From NCBI RefSeq assembly GCF_003589595.1, contig NW_020653855.1:1941441-2005440 (forward strand): a stretch of 64,000 nucleotides of DNA, read 5' to 3'. Under the pieces are notes generated by a model that was not told where the DNA came from, did no database searches, and saw only the letters and a list, made by a program, of their open reading frames with translations. The DNA is from Hyposmocoma kahamanoa (taxonomy: Eukaryota; Arthropoda; Insecta; Lepidoptera; Cosmopterigidae). How positions within the stretch are numbered: the stretch's first letter is position 1; the number at the start of each line of letters is the position of its first letter. Shown one piece after another: positions 24,421-36,400 of the stretch. The position numbers were made by a program, and so were the translations under genes.

Positions 24421-27400
24421 CTACAGAGAAGAAATAAAAAAAACATGCTGTAATCATGCTAATAAAAAAACACAAGCTTTCATGGGGCGATACCGCATAG
24501 AAAGTCTTAAAAAACAACAGTTGTTTCATAATTACTTTTTTGTATGATGGAAAGTGACGATTAGGTCGACGATGGAACATGCACCCCTAAATAATGCCTA
24601 TTCACTTTCGCGTTGAAAAGGTTAAGACCATTTTAACTATTTACCTATACTATTTATTTTATTTTATAACCATTGACCTTGTTTCATTTGATACCTCATC
24701 GGCCTTTATACATCCAACTGTTGGGCACAGGTTTATTTGAATTGCTAATTTTTTAAAATTCATTCATGCATACATTAAATTTAGAAGTATGTATATTAAA
24801 AACACAAATAGGAGACATATCGCACTGCTATTACAATAGTGTTGTAACTCAAAATAAGTGAAATTCAAGATTATACCATTGCTGAACATAAAATTTGATT
24901 CTCTACAGGTCAAAAAAAAACGTCGTTATACAAAACAGTCCTTACTCAAAAATATTACATTATTGTTTCCTTTTTTATTTGTAAATATATTTAGCAAGTA
25001 GGAAATTATTTAGATGTCTGTAATAAACTTTAACTTATAACCTTTCATAAGAAGCGAGTAATTCGTTTTTCGTCGATTCTAAAAAAATACACTTTTTGAG
25101 TTAATACACTATTGTATTAACAGTGCGATATTTTTACGTTTTTCATTTGAATTTAATATACAAAACCAAATCCGCCTGTCGTTATTAAAATGTGTATGAC
25201 TAAATATTTATTTTGATAATAATAGACCCTACTGTTAAAATAGAATAAAGAATACAATAACATAATTAGTGATCATTAGAACATCGTAACATTCACAATG
25301 CAGACATGTTTGGCAAACTTTTACGTACTTTCACAATCTATCGATAAAACTGTCGATTACAACTAACTACATGACTATTTAAAATTTTACGAAATCTGGG
25401 AACCCTGCGAATGTCATTTTACACCATCTTCAAAAAAAAAACATTAATAAAATGATGCTATTTTATTTTCACGTGTCGCGCATATCGGTTGAGGAACGGC
25501 TGTTCCATTCATTCGTTCCATTAGTAAACTGTGGAATTTCGAGTGGATGCTAAGAAAGCTTCGCTAGTAAGTCGAGATATTTGATTGTGTCTTTATCTGT
25601 ACACCGTCTCAGTGTTTCCCGGTTTACATAGCATAAAAAAGAACAAAACTGCTCCTCAAGCATGCAAATACGGATCAACAAACTTATCTGTAACATGGCA
25701 ATACATTGACTTACAAATAAATGGACGACGGGTCTAATACACATACCACGAAAAAAATGTCTCAAGTCAACCTATTTAAACGTAGTGACATGTAAAGGAA
25801 TATGAAAAAGTTAAAACGTTGAATTTAAATTGTAATGTCATCGCAGTGCTGTCTAATTTTGCTTGCTTCGCTGTCAGTCGAACAAACGAAGACTAAAGCG
25901 TGAATGACGCTCTTTATACGATTTTAACGCCCTATAAGTTCGGACACTTTTTAGCGCGGACCCGCCGTCCATATAATTGTAAGTCAATGTGGCAATAAAA
26001 TAGATTTGTATTTCGTATTTCTGTATTTTTTTTTATAATTGTTTATTATAATGAATTCTTCTCCATGTGAACTGGAATCATCATTTGAATCCTGTGTAAC
26101 ATTAATTATTCATTAATTATGAATGTGAACGCCCTCATATTCACGATTAAAACCTCTTGTTAGATAAAGTCGATTGTAATAAGAATCGAATCGGTAACGC
26201 ACATCACTAATTAATTAGTACTCGAAGCTGTCAAAAGTAAACCAAATGGTTGGACGGAGAATAGTTGCAGACAGTTTTTTGGCGTCAGCGCCACCAGTGA
26301 GAAATTTATGAAAGTTTCTTCACACAGCCGTCATTACTGTTAACTGTCAGTCACATATTACAGACAAGTTATTCGATCATTTAAATCTGTTTGCTTTAAA
26401 CCAGGGTTCGAAATTATTATCACGATACTTGTAGAATTAATTGGAACAAAATGCTGCCGTTAACAATTTCCCATGTGTTTGTATTCGAGACGTGTCAAAT
26501 GTCAATTTCAATAAGTCATAAAACATCATTTTCTTAGACTTTTCTACATGGTTATATTTAGTTTTCTGACTGTTTGTCGTTTTTAGTCGAAAATTAAAAA
26601 GATAACTTGGATAATTATCAGATTTTTTTTATGATGTCTGGTGACGGGACGAACAAGAACAAGACGGGGGCATCCGATGGTAAGCGACACGTAAAATCTG
26701 AGGGGCACTAACACTGCGCCCGTCACTCTGAGACATAAGGTGACAATTCCGACTGAAACGCAGTAATGCTCACATTACTGCTTGGCGGCAAAAATAAGTA
26801 ACGTGGCAGTACTGCCCTGGATGAACTCTTTCACAAGGAGCTCTACTGCTACTAAACACTCATGATAATTTGGAACCCTGCTTTAATAAACGGATCATTC
26901 ACATTAATTTCTACACGAAATAAACCAACAAAATTGAAAGATGTTTATATAGTAAAATAACATACCGAACAATTCAACCTGGCCCTCGGCTGTGCCCAGT
27001 TTGTTCTGCGCCTTGCAAGTGAATGTGCCATACTGTCGTTTCTCAATTGTAATGACGCGTAACGTAGTGTCCGTAAACTCGTCCGCTGTCGCGAAGTGGG
27101 AGATTCTGGGGGTATTAAATAATAAATAATAATAGTACAATGTGTATCAAGCATATGAACTATTAGGTGTACTACGGACATCCCAATCTGCTAAACTGTA
27201 TCGCCACACCCGTCTCATACCACTAGGTTCTGATCGGGTGGGGAGTATACGGATACAGTTTTCACCAGACAATGGTCGGAAGTACCCAGTACCCACAACC
27301 ACAGAGTATCGGTCCGGATCAGTTGTCAGCAGAAGGTCCAAGCAATTAGTCGTATGAGATTCAACATCTGGTATCCTAGTGGCGCCACTGACAAGCTGGG

Positions 27401-30400
27401 CTAGGCTTAGCGTTAACGTAAGTTTGGCGTCTGTCTCGGTATGGGAACAACCATTCTTGATGGAGTGCATTACAGTCCCCCAGAATAACTAGTTGCGCAG
27501 CTGGGTACCTATGTTGAATCTCATCAGACGTCTCTCTCAGATATTGGAACAGCTTGGTCGTCTCCTGATCTCCAGTGTGCGATCGGTGAACACAGCAGTA
27601 CACTATTTGTGTAACTCCTGTGTCTATCAGAAGCCACAAAACAGAATAACTCGGTGCCTCAAGGTTCTTGAGACGCTTGACACAGATGTCATCACGGACG
27701 GCAGCCCTTCACGGGTGGCTTTCCCGCTACTTGGACCAACTTCCTACGGTCGGCCAGCGGTGCACCGTGCTTCGGATCCTCCGTCCTTGTGCTAGCCTCC
27801 AGAACGAGTGCTCAGTGTGGCAGTACAAGTAGCTACAACTCGTCGTCAGACGCAATGCAGTTGTTCAGACCCGACCTCCTAATGGCAACTCCCGAACACG
27901 AGTCGGAACACGGTGAAAATTTGGCGACTCGACTGCGTCGTGAAGGTGGTGACTAGCCACGGCCGAAACCTACCACCAGTAGTTGTTGCTCTTTAGCACC
28001 ACCCAGAGGTCACTTGCAGTGTCTCGAGGGTAAACCTACGGAAGCGAGTAACATCAGCCCCCATACCCCAACCATCATAGTTATTTACTCAAAAACACAC
28101 TTTATTCTAGTTTTAATTAGGTTTTATGTATATGTCGAGAGCGCTGCATCCGTTTCGTATGCGTTCCAAATCCGAGACTATATGGATGTCGCTTGGGCAC
28201 CAAGTCCGATTAGAATGCCAATATAGCTTGTATATCTAGAAATAAAATGATCCCTGTGACATTTCGGACCGTCATTTCTCGGATTCGGAACCGAGGGTCG
28301 ATTCAGAACCTTACGATAACTCACTTGTCGTACGATTTCTTTTCATTTTTATTCACAACACCTAAATCGAAGGTCAGACTGTCGTATTCGAACCGAAATG
28401 ACGTCACACCCGTACTCGAGCTTCTCGACCGGCAAAGGCTATAAACGTCATTCAGGACACAGTTATCGAATGAAAGTTACCGACCGTCCTATTGTTTACA
28501 AAGTAAGAATGTAATATGGAAATATCTTATTATTTTAAATAAAATAAGACTAATGCATTCCTATATTTTATGCCATTAAGACTTTAGTCTTAAAAATGTA
28601 TAGAAAAGGATTTTCATTTTTCTTATAATCCATTTCACCGACTCGCGCACTTCGATTCGAGAACGATGTCCAATCGAACGATTCGATTAAAATATCGAAG
28701 AGTTCTGAATAGGGGTCCTGATACGAATCGGATGAAGTGCGCAAACGCTGTTACACATATGAAATGTCACACATAGTCAACCATGNNNNNNNNNNNNNNN
28801 NNNNNNNNNNNNNNNNNNNNNNNNNNNNNNNNNNNNNNNNNNNNNNNNNNNNNNNNNNNNNNNNNNNNNNNNNNNNNNNNNNNNNAAATAATAGGGGTTA
28901 AAGTATGAAATTGCCGATTTGTACTGAAAATCTAAATTGTTTATTTTTTAAATTTTTAACAAATTTATTTAATCAAAATAGTTGCCATTATTATCTATAC
29001 ATTGCTGCCATCTAATGGGAAGGTTATTAATGCCTTTGCGATAGAACTCCGACGATCTAGACTGCACAAACTGTGTGAAAGCATTTTGTACTGCCTCCTG
29101 GGAAGAAAACTTCTTGTCACGTAGATAATTGTCCAAATCACGAAAAAAATGGTAGTCCGTTGGAGCAAGGTCTGGTGAATACGGAGGATGACGAATGGTT
29201 TCTAACTGCAGTTCCTGAAGGGTCAAAATGGTTTCTCGTGCTGTGTGAGGTCTCGCGTTGTCGTGGAGCAATAATGGTGAAGATCGATTCATGAGTCGGG
29301 GCTGTTTTACTGCTAGTTTTGTCAACATGGTTCGGAGTTCGGCACAATAGACATCTGCCGTTATTGCTTGACCAGATCGGAGAAAACTATAGTGAATAAC
29401 ACCATGCTGAGACCACCAAACAGTTACCATTACCTTTTTATTGGTAAGTTTTGCTTTAGGACACTGTTGTGGCATTTGACCTGGGGTCAGCCATTGCATT
29501 TTTCTTTTCCGGTTATCATAAAGAATCCACTTTTCATCACATGTTACAATTCGATCCAATATTCCTTCATTTCTGTACCGGTTCAACAAGGCAACACAAG
29601 TTTCAACACGCGTTTCTTTCTGCAGATCAGTCAAATCATGAGGCACCCATTTTTCGTATTTTTTTATTTTATTGATTTGACGCAAGTGAGTCAATATTGT
29701 GGGTAAGGTAACGTTAAACCATGCCGCTAATTCCTGGGTAGTTTGACTAGGATCGGCTTCCACTATCTCTCTTAATTCATCGTTATTCACCTGTGTGGGC
29801 GGTCTTCCTCGTGGGTCGTTCTTTAAGTCGAAATTTCCATCACGAAAGCGTTTAAACCAAAATCGCACGGTGCGTTCATTAGTAGACCCCTCTCCAAACG
29901 CAGCATTGATATTGCGGGCCGTTTCTGCCGCGTTAGTTCCGCGTTGGAACTCGTATTCAAAAATCACTCGAATTTTCGCAGTATCCATCTTTCTTGTCTA
30001 AATTGAATAACAAAAACAATTGAAAGTCGATATTCAAATGTTTCAAATTTAAAAAAAAAAAAGAAATCACAGAAACCATTTGAAAAAAGTTTCATTCGAA
30101 AACCTCAAACCATGAAGATTCTATGAAAATTCAAAGAACCTATTGCAATAAAACGGCAATTTCATACTTTAACCCCTAATAAAACACAACTGCCTTCCAC
30201 TAACTAAAATGCGGTTAAGTGACAAATGGTGAAATATTCGTTATAAATAGCAAAAGATTTCGTTATAAAGACAAAATTCTGTTTTAAAAACATTTCAAAT
30301 TAGTTAATGTGTTCGACTTATCGGAACTTACCCTAACGAAGCATAGCTCAAATATCATTAAACAATTTCATTATTGAGTTCTTAGGTTTTCGCGATTGTT

Positions 30401-33400
30401 ACACATAGGAAATGAAACTATTTTTCCGGATTTAAATCGCGTATATTTGTTTTTTCAAACAAACCGACGTTTCCAACCGTGACCATGGGACCTGTAAAGG
30501 GCCCGAAACGCGAAATATACGCGATTTAAATCCGGAAAAATAGTTTCATTTCCAATTTCATTATTCTAAAACTGGGTTATGGTTTCCCAAAAAAATATTT
30601 TGTCACTAAGCCGCGTTATAGTTAGCTAGTTTTGTGCACAAACGGCCTTAGATTATTAAAGACATCAATTTTGATAGTATTCTTTACTGACCTGTAATGC
30701 TGATTGTTCGACAGCTGGACTTCGTCCTTGAGCCAAGTGATGGCGGGAGGGGGGTACGCTTCCACGTGGCATTCCAGGTCCATGTCGTATTGAAGGGCCT
30801 GGAAAGTTAATAGCACTGTAACAACGCGAGCCAATTGCAACTTCACCCATTCACAACTCAAGCTACGAACGGGGGGAGTTTCGGATGGGGCTAGTTGCAT
30901 TGGAAATGAAATTCAGATAGTTACTGCATAAATATTTCAGAATTTATTTTTTTATAAGCGAAATTAAAACCATTTGTCGCGTCTAGCCTCCATGGCTGAC
31001 CAGCGTCCAGTCTCCATGGCTGACCAGACTGACAGGCCACAAAGACAGACTTACTAGACTGACAGGAGTTCGAAATTAGACCGACTTTCTTTTGGACAAA
31101 AGACGACGAGGACGACAATCATTATTTCAGAATTTAAAAAACTTAGCATTGTTTGTCGTTCTGTAGTTTTTATAGTGATTTGACGTGGGTTTTTTTCTGG
31201 ACATCGTGTAAGCGACTAGTCTATCCAAAACAATTGCAGTGCCACTGAAAGCTTTAAATAGCAAAGATCTGAGGGGCACTGTCACTGCGCCCGTCACCTT
31301 GAGATGTAAAGCTGACAAGTCACTCGACGAGCCTGTGTCTCACCAGCGCGCTTGCCTTTCGCAGTAATGTACCACATTACTCCTTGGCAGCAGAAATAGG
31401 TATAGTGGCAATACTGCTAACTAAAATGGTAATGTCAGCTGGATTCTAATCGTCAAACATCGAGTATATAACCAGAAATAGAGACGAAATCATTTAATAT
31501 TCTGCCTATGTCATTACTGTGACAACTGCGCTCCGATTGGCCAGCCCGAATTCGAAACAACTGACGGGTGTGGTTAATTGTTTCACTTCAAATCGACCAG
31601 TTAACTTGAGCTTTGCTATAGTGGACGACAATTGCAAAATTACAATGGTTCAGTTTGTTTTGTAATTAGATGTTCTGCTGTTTTTCCACACACCACCACG
31701 CGATTGTTAGAGATATTCATCTTTATTACAATAAATACAGAATATTTTTGGAATATACGGAGACGTACACACAGGTCAGTTGTTGGCCTGTTTATATTTC
31801 CGGGCAAACGAGAGTTATTGATATTTATAAGTGATGTATCACTGACTTATTTCGTCTCTATTTCTGGTTACATACTCGATGCTACTAAGCAACGTATACC
31901 CCTCATTTCTCCTGATAGGATATAGTGGTTTTTTTTAATAATATTCAGTGACAAGACGAATATGTCGTGCGCCTGGTGTTAATCGACATGCTTATCCGTT
32001 ACAGTTGTCACACAGATCTTTAAATTGCTAATATCTGAGGGGTACTGCCACTGCGCCCGTCACCCTGAGACGTAAGTAGATAAGTTCCATGCGCCTGTAA
32101 TTCCACCAGCAAAACCGGAACGCAGTTATGCTGACATTACCGTTTAGCTGGAAATAGGTAAGGTGGCAGTACTTCCCAGGACGAACCTATTCACTAGGAG
32201 CTCTACTGTTGTATGTATTAATCTATACCTGTCCAAGACGTGGTCGTGGTACAGTGACGACGGGTGCAAACTCGACTTCCAAGTTAATATTACGCCTTGC
32301 GCCTTTTCCTACTCCATTTTCGGCTACGCAATAGTATGTACCGCGGTCTTCTTTGTGGACGGATGCTATCTTTAGAATGTTGCCTCTGAAAAAAAAAAAT
32401 CACATTTTACACGTAGGTATTTAACTGCCCATGTGGCCGAACGGTTACGATGCTAATCTGCCACGTACAGCAGCTTGATTTTGATTGCCTCTCCCGATCG
32501 GAAACTGCGTCTTTTCCGAGTCGAGGCGCATAATTGCGATTCACAACTGGCCGATTGGAAACTTTTGACATTTCTAACCGGAACAATAGCTGATTTAACT
32601 CACAAATTAAAAAGACATAGTAGGAATCAGGTTCATCTTCTCGCTCAGAAACTCATCTGATTTCAAGACTACCTGATCGGATGGATTCGGGTTTGAATCA
32701 AAATCAGGGCGCAGATCTCGGATTCGATTCCTGCGCTGGGTGAAATATTTGTATTTCCTTTAATTTTCTCGTGTGTTTGGGTTTAATTTTTGGTTGTCTA
32801 AGTGTATTTCAGCGCAACCGCGATACAGGGTTTCTGTAGTACGGTGCTATGTGTGTGTGCGCGTCACTAGTGTGTGCATTATTATTATTTTTCAATTAAA
32901 ACATAGTTTTATACTTTCATCACACTTGCTCGTAAACAGTGTCATGGCATGCAGACAAAGTCGACAGTAATGTCCTAATTTATGCCCACGGGCTTTTTCA
33001 TTATTTTATCGCCCGGTGATATTTTAGGTCAAGATTTAAAAAAAATAAAAAATCTGGACGAATATTTCGCATAAACTTAAAGTATAAAAAAACGAAACAT
33101 TGTAATTTAACTATATTTTACTAAATTTACTTTGTGATATCAAATTCTGGAGCATTATTAAATTTAAAAAAAAACGTAAAGATCGCCATTTGCAAAACCC
33201 GTAAATGTTGTGTTGTGAAGCGATAATTTTATTCATACATCAAAACTGCCTCCGCGGCCGAACGGTTACTGCCACGCAGAGGTCCCAGGGTCGATTCCTG
33301 GGCCAGGAGAAATAGCAGTATGGCCTACAATTATTTCTCTCGTGAGTCTGGGCGTAATTTGTGGTTGTCTATGTGTGTGTCCATGGCACCCGCGACACAG

Positions 33401-36400
33401 GGTTTTCCTAGTGCGGGGCTATGTTGAGTGTGTGCGTTATTTATTTATTTATTATACAAGAAATAAATTATTATAAAAGGTGTTTAATTAAGATAATATA
33501 CAGGTAAGGTAAAAAAGACAATAAAAGCTTAACTACTAGAAAGTAAAACTAGGCTAAACTACTTTTTAAATTATATGAATAAAATTGGGTCCCCGCGGCA
33601 AGGTGCCCAAGATGCTGGTAGCGTTCCCCCTTTGTATTGCTATGCTAATGCGTTGGGCAAGGTAGCTGCCGGCCCTTGGGTTTCCCAGAAAGTGTATCTC
33701 TATTATCATTGTATCTCTTGCCTCGCAAATGTGATGAAAAACATTGTATTTAGCAGGGCGGTAAAAATTACAAACTTTGAGTCATTAAAGCCTTTCTAAC
33801 AATGTACTATTATCTGCGAGTACAACAGTTTCCGTAGCTGTAAACTTACTGTTACCTCTTATGGTATGTCAACTAAATTAATTAGTAGAACCTTTCTACG
33901 AATGTCAGATTAATTGCAGAGCGTTTAACTCATTAGGTTACGTACTATACCATATTTACGGAATAATCACCTAGACATCCTAAACGATTACACCCTGTAT
34001 AAAAAAGGTAGATATACCTATTACTAAGAACATACATTTAAGAATACAATATCAGATACGTTAAGTAGTGGATTTTTTTTATAATATCAAGTGACGGGAC
34101 GAACAATTCGTGCACCTGGTAGTAAGCGACACGCCTATCCAAAACAGTTGCAGTGCCACGCAGAGCTTTAAATCGCAAAGATCGTAGGGACACTGCCACT
34201 GCGCCCGTTACCTTGAGACATAAGTTGACAAGTCCCATGTGCCTGTAATTTCACCAATACCCTTCCAAACCAAAATGCAGTAACGCTTACATTACTGTTT
34301 GGTGGCAGAAATAGACAAGGTGGCAGTACTTCTCTGGACGTACTGTTTCAGGAGCTCTACTGCTAATGCATGGAGCGACGATATGTATAGGTACTGTGTA
34401 AAATATTACCTGTATATAGAACCTCCGGTGGGCAAAATAGCGTTGTTCTCGCGACGCCACGAGATCTTCGGCGGTGGGAAGCCCCCAGCGTAGCATTCCA
34501 TCTGAGCACCTAAAAGACGAAGTATAGTGTTTGAGACAAAACTGCCGTCCGCTATCTAAACGCGGCAACGTGATAAAATATTGTTTTAAGATAGCCTAAA
34601 AAACCATAACTCAGTTTTAGAATATTAAAATTGTTTAATGATATTTCAGATGTGCATCGTTAGAGTAAGTTCCGATAAGTTGCGATTAAAAAAATAAGGA
34701 AACTTTCAGACGTCGAAACCGCTAGATTGGTTTACTTCAGCTACTTTCACAGTCTAATGACATACGGCATTTTGCTTTGGGGTAATGCCGCCGATATCAA
34801 TAGAATCTTTGTCCTGCAGAAACGTGCAGTTAGGGCAATTTACAATCTGGGCCCCAAAGTATCTTTGAGAGATAAGTTTAAGGAAATTAACATTCTTACA
34901 CTAGCCTCACAGTACATTTATGAAAATGTAATTTATGTTAAAAGGAATAGTAATTTATTTATGAAAAATAGTGACAGACATAACATTAATACGAGGAATA
35001 GAAATAAACTAGCTTTTCTTGATAGTCGTCTTCACAAAGTCAAAAAATCATTTAAGGGGCAATGTATACGCTTCTATAACAAGATTCCGGTTGATATACA
35101 AAATTTGCCTTTCACGAGGTTTAAAACTATAGTGAAACAAAAACTTTATACTAAAGGTTATTATACAACTTCTGCGTACTTGGATGACAAAAATCCGTGG
35201 TAGTAACCCGTTTAGCTCATGGAGGTAGACTCGATCTCTGATGTTTTAAATAAAAAAAAAAAATATTGTAAATGCTATTTACAAAGAGCAACCCCTAGAG
35301 TTTCTTGCTCATTCTTCTCAGGGGAATCTGCCTTACGAATGAGCGGTAGAGTTTAACCATTGTGACGATTTCAAGTGTAATAATGCTTACCTATGAAATA
35401 AAGATTATTTTGAATTTGAATTTGAATAAGTCGAATACGTTAACTAATTTTTAGTGTTTTTAAAAGAGAATTTTGTAATCTATCTTGTAGGGACACATGT
35501 GTATGTTTTCAGCCCTCCGCGTGTGCACAGTCAGTCATCGTCCGTCACGCGCCCGGTTCGGACGATTCCAGCTATATTCGTCGCCATAAGTAGTTCCGAA
35601 TAAATCTGTGTAAATCTTCTAATTATTTTGTACCGTATACTACCGTATACGAACAATAAAAGTGGACAAGTAAATTATAATGGAGTTTAGACTTTATCTG
35701 GAATACCCATAGTGAGCACATTAAATCCGGGTGATTAACAGAATCACCCACCTATGATTCTAAAGTAATAATAAGAGCTTTATTTATCTACATTAAATAA
35801 TAATTTAGCCTTAAATAACATAATCTGAAGTTACACATGTAGATAAAAAGGCAAGAGTCTCAGCCTGAGCTGTTTTTCAGACTTTACCTTTTTGGTGAAA
35901 CGCTACATTTAATTCTCTAATATTAATAATATAATAATTCTGACGTGGCTCGACAAGCTCCAGTAAAATGACTAAAGTATACAATTTAAACTTAAAGCTA
36001 TGATTACATTGTCATAATGGTACCAAATTCACATAAAATATTTCATTTCAAAATACATGAAGTATAGATAAGGATGAACTGCACACATAATAACAATAAA
36101 TAGTGAAAAATTATAATATATATTATGTATAAATAAATAAATAAATAAAGAACAAAAATAAACATATGCATAAATCCGCTGGACGACACTACATCCAATT
36201 ACTAGCAGAACTTTGCTTTGTAAGTGGTGATATATACAGCTTAGGGACATTACAGAGGAGTACATCAGTTTGACGCTCTTCACGTACAATTGCAATTGCA
36301 CAAATTGCACAATGGCAACGCCACCGCCGAATCCACCACGACGATCACAAGCGATCGACGACCTGATGACAGTCACAGTATCTTCGAGAATACCTAATTT

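Noticed and set aside
35480..35700. A complete LTR for the Gypsy relic
   Set aside because: The stretch looks LTR-like and is followed by a leader, but I found no second copy in the window, so the borders cannot be supported.
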